From Eubacterium sp. (GTDB lineage: Bacteria; Bacillota; Clostridia; Lachnospirales; Lachnospiraceae): 57,167 nucleotides of DNA. The notes under the pieces were generated by a model, which was not told the origin of the DNA, ran no database searches, and was given only the letters and a program-made list of their open reading frames with translations. Location of the stretch: the NCBI GenBank assembly GCA_017938215.1, contig JAGBBZ010000029.1, positions 1 through 57,167 on the forward strand. Reading direction: 5' to 3'. This document shows positions 24,181-34,213 of the stretch, piece after piece. Within the stretch, counting starts at the first letter, position 1, and the number at the start of each line of letters is the position of its first letter. The position numbers and the translations under genes are program-made.

Positions 24181-25077
24181 CTACCTCTGGAAACTCACCC
24201 TCGAATTTTCCGGCACGGAACTAGTAATAAAGGTATTACCGCCAATGACAGAATTCTTTCCGATGACGGTATCTCCTCCTAGGATGGAAGCATTGGAGTA
24301 TATCGTTACGTTGTCCTCGATGGTTGGGTGACGCTTCACACCAGACAGATCCTGCCCACCACGAGTGGAAAGCCCCCCCAGTGTCACTCCCTGGTATAAT
24401 TTCACGTGGTTACCGATAATCGTAGTCTCACCGATGACGATACCAGTACCATGGTCGATAAAAAAGCTCTCACCAATCTGCGCTCCCGAATGAATGTCGA
24501 TTCCGGTTTTACCATGGGCGTACTCTGTCATGATACGAGGGACAAATGGCACCTGTCGGATATAAAGTTCATGAGCAATTCGATATACAAAGATAGCAAA
24601 AAGTCCCGGATAGGAGAAGATAATTTCCTCTTTACTCTGGGCTGCCGGGTCACCGTCAAAACCTGCCTGCACATCCTTGAGAAGGAGTTTCTGGATGCGT
24701 GGCAACTGTTCAAAAAACTCTCCGCATATTTTCTCAGCCCGCTGGCGATTGCATTCATCCGGCATGCCCTCCATGGACTGCGCAAAAATCTTCTCGTCTT
24801 CGTTATAGGCAAAGGCACAAGCAATCTGCTCCACTAGCATCTTATAGATTGCCAGCAAACGGTCCCCCACAAAATATTTTGGCAATCCTCTGGTGGCGTC
24901 CTGCTCTCCAAAGTATCCCGGAAACATGACCAATCGAAGTTCTCGCAAGGCATCAATGATAATCTTACGCTCCGGCATATTTTTACCAGCTTTCGTGGAG
25001 AACAGTGGCTCATTGCTATAATTGTCGGCGATCTGTTCCACCACATGCTCGATGGTTTGTTTTGTATTCTGATTCAT
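24181..25077 (-). CDS. cysE: Serine O-acetyltransferase (EpsC/CysE type)
   Basis: 298 residues. It makes O-acetylserine for cysteine synthesis from serine and acetyl-CoA. The long helical N-terminal domain (about 1-180) matches the extended EpsC-like class rather than the 200-residue Bacillus form. The left-handed beta-helix is clear: [20 protein letters not shown], then [15 protein letters not shown] with the catalytic Asp-His, and [17 protein letters not shown]. The very short C-terminal tail ([12 protein letters not shown]) may still carry the CysK-binding or feedback segment. GGAGGGG precedes the start; engB lies 31 bases upstream. Confidence 0.93.
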   Translation of the reverse strand: MNQNTKQTIEHVVEQIADNYSNEPLFSTKAGKNMPERKIIIDALRELRLVMFPGYFGEQDATRGLPKYFVGDRLLAIYKMLVEQIACAFAYNEDEKIFAQSMEGMPDECNRQRAEKICGEFFEQLPRIQKLLLKDVQAGFDGDPAAQSKEEIIFSYPGLFAIFVYRIAHELYIRQVPFVPRIMTEYAHGKTGIDIHSGAQIGESFFIDHGTGIVIGETTIIGNHVKLYQGVTLGGLSTRGGQDLSGVKRHPTIEDNVTIYSNASILGGDTVIGKNSVIGGNTFITSSVPENSRVSFQR

Positions 25078-25108
25078 AATTTCCCCTCCAAAGTTCTCAT
25101 AACTTACA

Positions 25109-25705
25109 TTACAAAGAAATTTCATTTACAAAGTAATCAATATACTCCCACACTTCCTCTTTTCCCTCTCTCGTATGAGAAGAAAATGGGATGATCGGTG
25201 TTCCCTCCACCGCTTCCAGCTTCTTTCGAATAATCGCGATATTTTTATTGCGGACATTCTTGCTGACCTTATCCGCCTTCGTGGCGATGATCAACGGATT
25301 GAAGCCCTTATTTAAAAGCATCTGATACATTTTTATGTCATTGGCAGATGGTTCGTGACGAATATCAATCAAAAGAAATACCACACGAAGCGCCTCTGAC
25401 GTATCCAGATATTTTTCGATCATTTTCATCCATTTTGCTGCCACTTCGCGAGACACTTTGGCATAGCCATATCCCGGCAAATCTACCATGTAGCACAGGT
25501 CATTGATGTTGTAATAATTTATAGTCTGGGTCTTTCCCGGTTGGGAAGAAATACGAGCAAAGCTCTTGCGGTTCAACAGTGTATTGATAAGAGAAGATTT
25601 CCCCACATTGGACCGCCCCCAAAATGCCATCTCGATTTTATCGTTTTGCGGAATCGTACTTGTAATACCGCATACCGTTTCTAACTCCAGTGATTTAATA
25701 ACCAT
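25109..25705 (-). CDS. engB: Ribosome biogenesis GTP-binding protein EngB/YsxC
   Basis: 198 residues. It assists 50S subunit assembly. G1 is GRSNVGKSS (30-38), G2 lies in [12 protein letters not shown]3 is DLPGYGYAK and G4 TKADK. The start at 25705 has AAAGGA upstream, while the in-frame GTG at 25744 would overlap lon and add 13 non-conserved residues. It follows lon, its usual neighbour in Firmicutes. Confidence 0.95.
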   Translation of the reverse strand: MVIKSLELETVCGITSTIPQNDKIEMAFWGRSNVGKSSLINTLLNRKSFARISSQPGKTQTINYYNINDLCYMVDLPGYGYAKVSREVAAKWMKMIEKYLDTSEALRVVFLLIDIRHEPSANDIKMYQMLLNKGFNPLIIATKADKVSKNVRNKNIAIIRKKLEAVEGTPIIPFSSHTREGKEEVWEYIDYFVNEISL

Positions 25706-25740
25706 AGCTTCTTTCCTTTCCGTAATACAACAGGTGGCAC

Positions 25741-28050
25741 TCACGATACGAGTGCCGCCTTTAATACCATTTGCATATTTTCAGCAAAGATCACTTCCAT
25801 TCCTTCCGTAATCTCTGCATCCAGTTCTTCCACATCCGGCTCATTTTCTTTTGGTACGACAACACGCTTCATACCTGCTAATTTCGCCGCCAGTAATTTT
25901 TCTTTCAATCCGCCGATCGGCAATACTCGTCCACGAAGAGTCACTTCTCCGGTCATTGCCACCTTGGCATCCACCTTCACTTCCTCAATCGCAGAGTAAA
26001 GTGCCGTTGACATGGTTACACCTGCCGATGGACCATCTTTTGGCACTGCACCTTCCGGTACATGCACGTGAATGTCGTGAGTCTTATAAAAGTCATTGTC
26101 TTTCTTCGAAATCGAGCGAACATAGCTCAGGGCAATTCGTGCCGACTCCTGCATGACTTCTCCCAACTGCCCCGTGAGGATAAGATTTCCTTCTCCCGGC
26201 ATGATGTTGACTTCGATTTCCAGTGTGTCGCCACCCACTTGTGTCCAGGCAAGTCCTCGCACAATACCGATTTCATCGGTAGCATTTGCCACTTGGTTGG
26301 TAAACTTACGTTTTCCGAGAAACTCTTTTAGATTCTTTCCACTAACGCGAATTTTCTCGCTTTCTCCATTTACTACCTGACGAGCTGCTTTTCGACAAAT
26401 CTTACCAATCTGACGCTCCAGCCCACGAACACCGGATTCCTTTGTATAATAAGAAATCGTATCACGCAGCGCCTTATCATTGATATTTAACTGCGCTTTT
26501 TTCAAACCATTTTTCTCTAACTGTTTCGGAATCAAATACTGCTTCCCGATGTGATACTTTTCATTCTCCGTATAGCCGGACACCTCGATGATTTCCATAC
26601 GATCCAGGAGCGGTCGTGGAATGGTCTCTGTGGTATTGGCCGTACAAAGGAACAATACTTCTGACAGATCCACCGGAATCTCGATATAATGATCCACAAA
26701 ATTGCGGTTCTGCTCCGGATCCAGCACTTCCAAAAGTGCCGATGATGTGTCGCCTTTATAATCGCTGCTTACCTTGTCAATCTCATCCAAAAGCATCAAC
26801 GGGTTTTTTACTCCCGCTTTCTTTAAGCCATTGATGATACGTCCCGGCATGGAACCAATGTAGGTTCTTCGATGACCACGAATCTCCGCTTCATCCCGCA
26901 CACCTCCAAGGCAAATTCGCACATATTCGACGTCCAGCGCACGTGCCACCGATCTGGCAATGGAAGTTTTACCGGTTCCCGGAGGTCCCACCAGACATAC
27001 AATCGGAGCTTCGCCTTTACCGGTAAGATTACGCACCGCAAGGAATTCTAAGATTCGTTCCTTCACTTTTTCCAACCCATAATGATCTTCATCCAATACC
27101 GCTTCGGCATGAGAAAGATCTTCATTGGTTTCCGCCATATCATCCCAAGGAAGACTCAACAACGCTTCTACATAATCCCGCGCCACAGAAGTTTCGGAAG
27201 AATTCGCCGGCATATTTGCCAGACGGGCAATCTCTTCGCTTATCTTTTCCCGAACTTCCTCCGAACAATTCAATTCCGCCAACTGATGACGATACTTTTC
27301 TTCCGCACTGGCCCCGGTATCTCCCAGTTCCTCACGAATCACCTTCATTTGCTCGCGCAAATAATATTCTTTCTGGTTTTTGTCTACCTCGGCTTTCACC
27401 TTGGAACGAAACTCATTGCGGAACTTAAAAATCTCCAGTTCATTTCGCAACAACTGAGCCACGAGAGAAAATCTCTCCCGCACGCCAAAGCACTCCAAGA
27501 TAATCTGTCTTTTGTCCAAATCAATTGGGATGTGCATGGCAACCAAATCCAGTAATTTATCCAAATCCTTTTCTTTTTTTATCTTCTCGTAAGCACTTCT
27601 GCCAGCTGCCGGATTTTGTCCCAGATATAGCGTATAGACATCCTTTATTTCCTGACACATTGCCTGCTTTTCGATATCGCTGATTTCTTGTGCTTCTTCC
27701 TTGCTATCATGAAGCACCACATCGCCGATCAGCAATGGTTCATTTTGCACAAGGGCCGCCAATGTCCCGCGTCGCAACGTAGATACCAAAATTCGCACCA
27801 CATCATTTTCCAACTTAATGACTTGACGAATCTTCGCCAAAACTCCCACACTCATAAGATCCGAGTAAATCGGAAGTTCCACTCGATCATCCTTCTGGCT
27901 GACTATAAATATCATCGCATCATTTGCCATCGCTTCGTCAATGGCATGTTTCGTTATGTCACGACTTACATCTAAATGAACCAGCATGCCCGGAAGTATG
28001 GTCATTCCCTTCAAAGCAATCATCGGTAATGTTTTCATCTGTTCATCCAT
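25741..28050 (-). CDS. lon: ATP-dependent protease Lon
   Basis: 769 residues, a full-length LonA. It has the N-terminal substrate-recognition domain (1-200), a coiled helical region (210-290), the AAA+ module with Walker A GPPGTGKTS at 355-363 and Walker B MLLDEID, and a C-terminal peptidase domain. The catalytic Ser is in PKDGPSAGVTMS and the Lys in the following GLKEKLLAA region. It degrades damaged and regulatory proteins in the cytosol. GAGGT precedes the ATG; clpX lies 30 bases upstream. Confidence 0.97.
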   Translation of the reverse strand: MDEQMKTLPMIALKGMTILPGMLVHLDVSRDITKHAIDEAMANDAMIFIVSQKDDRVELPIYSDLMSVGVLAKIRQVIKLENDVVRILVSTLRRGTLAALVQNEPLLIGDVVLHDSKEEAQEISDIEKQAMCQEIKDVYTLYLGQNPAAGRSAYEKIKKEKDLDKLLDLVAMHIPIDLDKRQIILECFGVRERFSLVAQLLRNELEIFKFRNEFRSKVKAEVDKNQKEYYLREQMKVIREELGDTGASAEEKYRHQLAELNCSEEVREKISEEIARLANMPANSSETSVARDYVEALLSLPWDDMAETNEDLSHAEAVLDEDHYGLEKVKERILEFLAVRNLTGKGEAPIVCLVGPPGTGKTSIARSVARALDVEYVRICLGGVRDEAEIRGHRRTYIGSMPGRIINGLKKAGVKNPLMLLDEIDKVSSDYKGDTSSALLEVLDPEQNRNFVDHYIEIPVDLSEVLFLCTANTTETIPRPLLDRMEIIEVSGYTENEKYHIGKQYLIPKQLEKNGLKKAQLNINDKALRDTISYYTKESGVRGLERQIGKICRKAARQVVNGESEKIRVSGKNLKEFLGKRKFTNQVANATDEIGIVRGLAWTQVGGDTLEIEVNIMPGEGNLILTGQLGEVMQESARIALSYVRSISKKDNDFYKTHDIHVHVPEGAVPKDGPSAGVTMSTALYSAIEEVKVDAKVAMTGEVTLRGRVLPIGGLKEKLLAAKLAGMKRVVVPKENEPDVEELDAEITEGMEVIFAENMQMVLKAALVS

Positions 28051-28079
28051 GACATGTTACCTCTTTTCTATCGTATCAT

Positions 28080-29375
28080 TTAGGCACTCTCTTCTTCATT
28101 TTTTTCTTCCAGAAGAAGCACTTCGCCGTTGTCGCCAATAAGTTTCGGCTGTCCCGTCTTGTCGATTACCTCTTTGGTAACACGACACTCCTTCACGTCC
28201 TCTCGGGACGGAAGCTCAAACATATAGTCCATCATGCTATTTTCGATGATGGCACGCAACCCTCTGGCTCCGGTTTTTCTCTCAATGGACTGATGAGCGA
28301 TTTCCTGTACTGCCTCATCCTCGAATACCAACTTGATACCATCCATCTCCAACAGTTTCACGTATTGCTTTGTAATAGCATTTCGTGGACGTACCAAAAT
28401 CTCCTTCAATGCCTCTTCATCCAAAAGGTCCAAACTTACCGTCACTGGCACACGTCCTACAAACTCCGGAATAATACCAAACTTCACAAGATCCTGTGGC
28501 AATACCTGACGGAACAATTCTCCCACATTGGCATTGGTCTTGTCGCCAATCTCTGCATTGAATCCGATGGATTTCTTATCAATACGAGAACCAATGATTT
28601 TATCCAAACCGTCAAAGGCTCCACCGCAAATAAACAAGATATTCGTTGTATCAATGTGATAAAACTCCTGCTGTGGATGCTTTCTACCACCTTGTGGTGG
28701 CACGCTTGCTTCTGTTCCTTCCAAAATCTTCAGCAATGCCTGCTGCACACCTTCTCCCGATACATCGCGGGTAATGGATGCGTTTTCGGATTTCTTCGTA
28801 ATCTTGTCAATCTCATCGATGTAAATGATTCCGTGCTCTGCTCGCGCAATGTCGTAATCCGCCGCCTGAATAATCTTCAACAAGATATTTTCCACGTCCT
28901 CACCTACATATCCGGCTTCGGTAAGCGTGGTTGCGTCCGCAATGGCAAATGGTACGTTCAATACTTTTGCCAATGTCTGCGCCAAATAGGTTTTTCCGGA
29001 ACCGGTTGGTCCGATCATCAAAATATTACTTTTCTGTAATTCCACATCCATGTCTGCCGGAGACATGACACGTTTATAGTGATTGTATACTGCTACAGAA
29101 AGAGCCTTCTTTGCCTCTTCCTGACCGATGACATATTCATCCAAAAACTCTTTGATTTCTTTTGGTTTCAGAAGATTGATTTCCATCTCCTCCATATCTC
29201 TGCCATCATACATCTCTTGATATTCTTCTGTTAAAATCTCATCACAGAGTTCGATACACTCGTCACAAATATATACCCCTGTTGGTCCGGCAATCAGCTT
29301 GCGAACCTGCTTATCCGTCTTCCCACAAAAGGAACAACGAAACTGTGTCTGATTATCGTTATTTCTTCCTGCCAT
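28080..29375 (-). CDS. clpX: ATP-dependent Clp protease ATP-binding subunit ClpX
   Basis: 431 residues. An N-terminal four-Cys zinc finger (C14, C17, C37, C40) is followed by the AAA+ unfoldase core: Walker A GPTGSGKT, Walker [10 protein letters not shown], pore loop GYVGEDVE and the sensor GARGLRAI. The IGF-type loop that docks ClpP is near IGFNAEIG. It unfolds substrates for ClpP, encoded just upstream. GGAGAG precedes the start at 29375; four extra upstream codons are not conserved. Confidence 0.97.
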   Translation of the reverse strand: MAGRNNDNQTQFRCSFCGKTDKQVRKLIAGPTGVYICDECIELCDEILTEEYQEMYDGRDMEEMEINLLKPKEIKEFLDEYVIGQEEAKKALSVAVYNHYKRVMSPADMDVELQKSNILMIGPTGSGKTYLAQTLAKVLNVPFAIADATTLTEAGYVGEDVENILLKIIQAADYDIARAEHGIIYIDEIDKITKKSENASITRDVSGEGVQQALLKILEGTEASVPPQGGRKHPQQEFYHIDTTNILFICGGAFDGLDKIIGSRIDKKSIGFNAEIGDKTNANVGELFRQVLPQDLVKFGIIPEFVGRVPVTVSLDLLDEEALKEILVRPRNAITKQYVKLLEMDGIKLVFEDEAVQEIAHQSIERKTGARGLRAIIENSMMDYMFELPSREDVKECRVTKEVIDKTGQPKLIGDNGEVLLLEEKNEEESA

Positions 29376-29411
29376 AATACTCTCCATTCTATTCCGCGCT
29401 AAAAGCGCAAC

Positions 29412-29445
29412 ATGGTGCCTCCCGAAAACACATTGGTGGCACCAT
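29412..29445. repeat. Hairpin between clpP and clpX
   Basis: ATGGTGCC/GGCACCAT 8-bp stem with an 18-base loop, followed toward clpX by GCGCTTTTAGCGC. There is no T-tract, so it is more likely a processing or stability structure than a terminator. Confidence 0.45.
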
Positions 29446-29460
29446 ATACGTTACATTATA

Positions 29461-30054
29461 TTACTTCGATTCGTGATTTACGATAACACGGTCAATCAGT
29501 CCGTACTCCAATGCTTCCTGTGCGGACATAAAGTTATCTCTCTCGGTATCCTGTGTAACCTTCTCCACCGTCTGACCTGTGTTCGCTGCCAAGATTTCAT
29601 TCAACTTCTTCTTCGTCTTCAAAATATTTTCTGCTACGATCTGAATCTCAGTTGCCTGACCTCTTGCTCCACCGGAAGGCTGGTGAATCATGATTTCAGA
29701 ATTTGGAAGAGCGATTCGTTTTCCTTTGGCACCGCTGGAAAGCAAGAATGCTCCCATGCTGGCTGCCAATCCCATACAAATGGTGGAAACGTCACACTTC
29801 ACATAATTCATCGTATCGTAAATTGCCATTCCTGCAGTTACAGAACCGCCCGGACTGTTAATATACAAATTAATATCCTTGTTTGGGTCTTCTGACTCCA
29901 AAAACAACATCTGAGCCACAACAAGACTTGCCGTTGCATCATTTACTTCATCTCCGAGGAAAATAATTCTCTCACGGAGAAGTCTGGAGTAAATGTCATA
30001 AGAACGCTCGCCACCGCGACTTGTCTGCTCAATGACGTAAGGTACTAAAGCCAT
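29461..30054 (-). CDS. clpP: ATP-dependent Clp protease proteolytic subunit ClpP
   Basis: 197 residues, canonical size. The catalytic Ser99 is in [11 protein letters not shown] and His124 in [10 protein letters not shown]; the third residue, an Asp, follows in the QDTERDNFM region. Fourteen copies form the barrel that degrades peptides fed by ClpX. The N-terminal [20 protein letters not shown] loop is conserved. Preceded by tig (31 bases) and GGAG-type site. Confidence 0.98.
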   Translation of the reverse strand: MALVPYVIEQTSRGGERSYDIYSRLLRERIIFLGDEVNDATASLVVAQMLFLESEDPNKDINLYINSPGGSVTAGMAIYDTMNYVKCDVSTICMGLAASMGAFLLSSGAKGKRIALPNSEIMIHQPSGGARGQATEIQIVAENILKTKKKLNEILAANTGQTVEKVTQDTERDNFMSAQEALEYGLIDRVIVNHESK

Positions 30055-30085
30055 AGTCTCTCCATCTCCATTCTATTTATACTAC

Positions 30086-31390
30086 TTACTCTTCGCTGGC
30101 ACTCTCTGTCTCAACTGCCTCTTTTACAAGAAGGTCAACTGCTTTCTGTACAGCGATATCCTGAGAAATCTGCTCTTTTTCAGCATCTCCAAACATGTCT
30201 TTGATCTTGTCAACTTCCATGTTGTACATCTCAGCCATTTTCTCAATTTCTTTATCGATGTCTTTTGCTGTTGCTTTGATTTTCTCAGCTTCTGCTACTG
30301 CCTCAAGGACAAGACGAGTCTTGATACGCTTTTCAGCCTCTGGACGCATCTGATCCATCAATGTCTGTGGCTGCATGCCTGTCATCTGCATGTACTGGTC
30401 AATGCCAAGTCCCTGCTGCTGAAGACGGGAAGCAAACTCATTGATCATCTGATTTACCTGCTCATCTACCATTGGTGCTGGAAGATCTACTTTCGCGTTC
30501 TCTACTGCTTTCTCGATTACCTGATTTTCTTTCTCAGTCTTAACCTGTGCTTTCTTTCTATCTGTAAGAGTTTTCTTCACACTTGCTTTGTACTCTTTCA
30601 AAGTATCAAACTCAGAAACTTCACTTGCGAACTCATCGTCAGCTTTTGGAAGCTCTTTCACTTTCACTTCTTTGATCTCTACTTTGAACAATGCTGGTTT
30701 ACCTTTCAAGTCTTCTGCATGATACTCTTCTGGGAATGTAACATTTACATCTACTTTGTCGCCAGTCTTCTTACCAATCAACTGATCTTCGAATGTATCG
30801 ATGAAGGAATGACTTCCGATTGTCAATGAATAATCGGTTCCTTTTCCACCTTCAAATGCCTCACCATCTACGAATCCCTCAAAGTCGATTACTGCGATGT
30901 CATCTTTCTTAATCGCACGGTCCTCAACGGTGATGATACGAGCATTCTGCTCACGTACGCGATCGATCTCTGCGTTTACGTCAGCTGCCATGATTTTAAC
31001 TTCCTGTTTCTCTACTTCAAGACCTTTGTAGTCACCAAGTTCAACTTCTGGCTTAACTGCAACCGTTGCAGTAAATACAAATGGTTTGCCGGCTCCGATA
31101 TCCTCTACATCAATTTCCGGTCTGGACACGATATCAAGTCCACACTCTTTTGCAGCTACTTCATATGCATCCGGAATTGCAAAATTTGCAGCATCTTCAT
31201 AAAAGATTTCTGGTCCGTACAATTTCTCAATCATCTTACGAGGAGCTTTTCCTTTACGGAATCCCTGGATCTGAATTTTGCCTTTGTTTTTATTATAAGC
31301 TTTTACCATAGCTGCTTCGAAGTCTTCTGCACTTACCTCGATTGTGATTTTTGCCATACTGTTTTCAAGATTCTCAACTTTGTAACTCAT
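30086..31390 (-). CDS. tig: Trigger factor (ribosome-bound chaperone)
   Basis: 434 residues. The ribosome-binding N-domain has the signature GFRKGKAPRKMIEK (the GFRxGxxP motif at the exit tunnel), followed by a PPIase FKBP-like domain (about 150-245, AVIDFEGFVDGEAFEGG) and a helical C-domain. It shields nascent chains. GGAGG precedes the start. It heads the tig-clpP-clpX-lon-engB series. The 209-base gap upstream contains palindromic element C and no convincing promoter by eye. Confidence 0.97.
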   Translation of the reverse strand: MSYKVENLENSMAKITIEVSAEDFEAAMVKAYNKNKGKIQIQGFRKGKAPRKMIEKLYGPEIFYEDAANFAIPDAYEVAAKECGLDIVSRPEIDVEDIGAGKPFVFTATVAVKPEVELGDYKGLEVEKQEVKIMAADVNAEIDRVREQNARIITVEDRAIKKDDIAVIDFEGFVDGEAFEGGKGTDYSLTIGSHSFIDTFEDQLIGKKTGDKVDVNVTFPEEYHAEDLKGKPALFKVEIKEVKVKELPKADDEFASEVSEFDTLKEYKASVKKTLTDRKKAQVKTEKENQVIEKAVENAKVDLPAPMVDEQVNQMINEFASRLQQQGLGIDQYMQMTGMQPQTLMDQMRPEAEKRIKTRLVLEAVAEAEKIKATAKDIDKEIEKMAEMYNMEVDKIKDMFGDAEKEQISQDIAVQKAVDLLVKEAVETESASEE

Positions 31391-31486
31391 TTTTCTTATT
31401 CCTCCAAAATATTAATTTCTTATTTTCTTCTATGTTTAGAAAGGTAAGCTTGTATAAGCATTCCCATAATTTTTTATTTCTAATCC

Positions 31487-31582
31487 CGATGCTTCGCATC
31501 GCCCCACTCGTATTTCGCTTCGCTACATGCTCGTGGTTGCCGTTCGCCAAATATAGAAATTTTCTGAAAGCAGAAAATTTCT
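31487..31582. repeat. Palindromic intergenic element C (GH8-tig)
   Basis: Three features in a row: a hairpin CGATGC-TTC-GCATCG (31487-31501), a stretch TTCGCTTCGCTACATG ending in GTTCGCCAAATATA, and a perfect 12-bp hairpin AGAAATTTTCTG/CAGAAAATTTCT with an AAAG loop (31555-31582). The last hairpin lies 18 bases beyond the GH8 stop and could terminate it, though the following tract is only weakly T-rich. Confidence 0.65.
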
Positions 31583-31599
31583 TTGCTTGACTCATTGGA

Positions 31600-32742
31600 T
31601 TACCAGATGCGGTAATTTCCGCTAAGCGCAAGCAATGCAAAGAGATACAGACAGTTGTCATAGTATCTTCTCTCGCCCTGACGAAGTGGTGTGTTCCAGA
31701 AACGCTCTACACACTCTTTTGCGTAAGGACCATCTGCTGCCAAGGAAGCCTGTGCATTGGTCGCGATGATCGCTACCGGATGAAGTGCCGGCTGGTCGAT
31801 TACAGTACCATCGATTTCATAAATCTTGAACTCTTCATCTCTGTGTGTCTCCATGAAGAATTTCTGAACTTTATTGTTGTTTTCAACATGCCACTGATCT
31901 GGTGCAAACCACTCATAATCCACACCGATGTTCGCGATTACACGATAGGAGTCGCTGTAATACCAGTCATGACGTCCACCGAAGACATCCTGCTCTTCTG
32001 GATATGGTGTTCCATCATAGTAAGCATACTCTGCTGCCAAACCAGTCTCTGGGTGACAAGCTTTCTTCAAATACTCACGACTTGCCTGTGCCGCCTTCTT
32101 CCAGAAGTCACGATCCTCTTCATTTGCCCATTCAGCAAAAAGCTCATAGAAGTGAGGGCAGTGATAAGAAGGATCACTGAACTTACGACTAGGAATGAAA
32201 CGAATCAAGTAATTCTCCGGCTCCATGATAGGATCTCCTGGCTCATTCTCACCATTGTGGATACAAGCGCTCAAGATATTCTTTGCTTCCTGAGAGTAGT
32301 TGAAGATTCCCTCTCCATCGCCCCATCTGTGAGAAGCGAAGAACAATGCCATCGCAAAGAATTCTTCTCCGTCTGGTGCAGGTCCCATATCATTTTTTGT
32401 ACCATTTGTCTGACAAGACCAAGCAAAATAACCTTTGTTATAGCCATCTTCCATGTACATATAGGTTCTTGCCCATTTCCATACACGGTCGAACTCATTT
32501 TTCATGTTCATTTGAACACACATCATCATGGCATAAGACATACCTTCTGTACGTGCATCAAAGTTTCCTGTATCCTCGAAGTATCCCATGTCATCACCAG
32601 CTTCGAAGTAGAATTTCTCTCCTTCTGGTCCATAGAATACTGTGTTAAATGCATCTTTCAATTTCTTGTCAATCTCTTCCTGTGAGTATCCGCACTCTGC
32701 AAACACGTTACGATACTCTTTTGTGTAATAAGCACCTTTCAT
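31600..32742 (-). CDS. Reducing-end xylose-releasing exo-oligoxylanase (GH8)
   Basis: 380 residues, close to the size of GH8 Rex enzymes. It removes single xylose units from the reducing end of xylo-oligosaccharides in the cytosol; there is no signal peptide. The general acid is E66 in ARTEGMSYAMM and the base D264 in DWYYSDSYR, both in the Rex pattern, and WSCQTNGTKNDMGPAPDGEE and GERRYYDNCLYL are shared with the family. The start has AAAGGA nine bases upstream. It follows glmM by 23 bases and is likely cotranscribed, an odd pairing of cell-wall synthesis with xylan use. No xylose transporter or isomerase is nearby. Confidence 0.92.
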   Translation of the reverse strand: MKGAYYTKEYRNVFAECGYSQEEIDKKLKDAFNTVFYGPEGEKFYFEAGDDMGYFEDTGNFDARTEGMSYAMMMCVQMNMKNEFDRVWKWARTYMYMEDGYNKGYFAWSCQTNGTKNDMGPAPDGEEFFAMALFFASHRWGDGEGIFNYSQEAKNILSACIHNGENEPGDPIMEPENYLIRFIPSRKFSDPSYHCPHFYELFAEWANEEDRDFWKKAAQASREYLKKACHPETGLAAEYAYYDGTPYPEEQDVFGGRHDWYYSDSYRVIANIGVDYEWFAPDQWHVENNNKVQKFFMETHRDEEFKIYEIDGTVIDQPALHPVAIIATNAQASLAADGPYAKECVERFWNTPLRQGERRYYDNCLYLFALLALSGNYRIW

Positions 32743-32765
32743 TTTATCGATTCCTTTCTTATCAT

Positions 32766-34112
32766 TTACTTATTTTCGTGTCCCTTTGCTCGCAATACAT
32801 CAATGATATGATATACATTTTTCTCACAAAGTTCATCCGTTTTTGCCTCTACCATCACACGAATCAGTGGCTCTGTACCACTTTCTCTCAGCAAAAGTCG
32901 TCCTTCTTCTCCAAGAGCTTCTTCCACTTCCTTTGCTGCTGCCTGAACATCGGCATCGTCTCGTGCTGCTACTTTATCTTTCACCCGCATATTTACGAGA
33001 AGCTGCGGATAAATGATCAAATCCTCTGTCAACTGCGACAATGTTTTTTCTTGAGAAAGCATCGCTTCCATAATCATAAGAGAAGTTAGGATACCATCTC
33101 CTGTTACCGCATGCTCTTTAAAAATCACATGTCCAGACTGCTCACCGCCCAGCACATAATCATTTTCCATCATATTGGCGCATACGTATTTATCTCCAAC
33201 CGCAGTCTGCTCGTATTTGATACCAGCACGGTCAAACGCCTTATATAGTCCCATATTGGACATAACCGTAGTTACCACAACATCGTCTTTCAGTTTTCCT
33301 TGATTCTTCATATGAACACCACACAAATACATAATGTGGTCTCCCGTTACAATCTCGCCCTTTTCATTGACAGCTAAGCATCGGTCCGCATCACCATCAT
33401 ATGCAAATCCCACATCTGCACCAACTTCTTTCACAAATGCTTGCAACTTATCCATGTGAGTGGAACCGCAATCTCGGTTGATATTCATGCCATCCGGTTT
33501 ATTGTGAATCGCATGCACAGTAGCACCGAGTTTTTCAAAGATTGCTCCAGCAATGCTGGATGCCGAACCATTGGACATATCCAGTGCAACGACTTTTCCT
33601 GCAAAGGAATGCTGTACCAATCGTTCCAAATACTCTTTGTAAATTTCTTTTCCTTCTCTATAGTCATAGCATCTTCCCAACTTCTCTCCTGTTGCATAAG
33701 GAAGTTCCGGTATTTCCCCGTCTATGTACTTTTCAATCTGTTCTTCAATTTCCTCTTCCAACTTGTGACCAATCCCATTGATCACCTTAATGCCGTTGTC
33801 AGTGTATGGGTTGTGGCTCGCTGTAATCATGATACCAAAGTCAAAATTTTCTTTTCGTATCAAATAAGAAATACTAGGCGTCGTCGTTACGTGAATTTCA
33901 TATACATCTGCTCCACTGGCGGTAAGTCCTGCCGCCAAAGCGGTTTCATACATATACCCGGAAAGTCTTGTATCCTTTCCCACAATCACACGAACACGAT
34001 GTTTGTCGTCTCGATAGTAATTTCCTAAAAAGCGTCCAATCTTGAAGGCATGGTCTGCGGTCAGCGTCACATTTGCTTCTCCGCGAAAACCATCGGTACC
34101 AAAATACTTCAT
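32766..34112 (-). CDS. glmM: Phosphoglucosamine mutase
   Basis: 448 residues. It converts glucosamine 6-phosphate to glucosamine 1-phosphate for UDP-GlcNAc and peptidoglycan. The start MKYFGTDGFRGEANV, the phospho-serine loop with S99 in ITASHNPYTDNGIK, the Mg site in DGDADR and the C-terminal RESGTEPLIRVM phosphate loop are all present, which separates it from phosphomannomutases. AAAGGGG precedes the start. It has its own promoter and a leader hairpin. Confidence 0.96.
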   Translation of the reverse strand: MKYFGTDGFRGEANVTLTADHAFKIGRFLGNYYRDDKHRVRVIVGKDTRLSGYMYETALAAGLTASGADVYEIHVTTTPSISYLIRKENFDFGIMITASHNPYTDNGIKVINGIGHKLEEEIEEQIEKYIDGEIPELPYATGEKLGRCYDYREGKEIYKEYLERLVQHSFAGKVVALDMSNGSASSIAGAIFEKLGATVHAIHNKPDGMNINRDCGSTHMDKLQAFVKEVGADVGFAYDGDADRCLAVNEKGEIVTGDHIMYLCGVHMKNQGKLKDDVVVTTVMSNMGLYKAFDRAGIKYEQTAVGDKYVCANMMENDYVLGGEQSGHVIFKEHAVTGDGILTSLMIMEAMLSQEKTLSQLTEDLIIYPQLLVNMRVKDKVAARDDADVQAAAKEVEEALGEEGRLLLRESGTEPLIRVMVEAKTDELCEKNVYHIIDVLRAKGHENK

Positions 34113-34131
34113 GATGTTCCCCTTTCAAACC

Positions 34132-34155
34132 TTTAGGGCGCACTTTCTCCCTAAA
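34132..34155 (-). promoter_or_regulatory. Leader hairpin of glmM
   Basis: TTTAGGG/CCCTAAA, 7 bp with a 10-base loop, in the glmM leader between promoter and ribosome binding site. The glmS-type ribozyme core was not recognised here. Confidence 0.4.
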
Positions 34156-34173
34156 AAACAATTTATCTAATAT

Positions 34174-34202
34174 ATACTATCATAAGAGGGAAATTAATTC
34201 AA
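34174..34202 (-). promoter_or_regulatory. Promoter of glmM and the GH8 gene
   Basis: Minus-strand TTGAAT (34197-34202), 17-base spacer, TAGTAT (34174-34179). Confidence 0.6.
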
Positions 34203-34213
34203 GAGAAACTTTC

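Noticed and set aside
24131-25108. T-box or cysteine-responsive leader for cysE
   Set aside because: Only 31 bases separate cysE from engB, too short for a T-box, and no specifier or anti-terminator pairs were seen.
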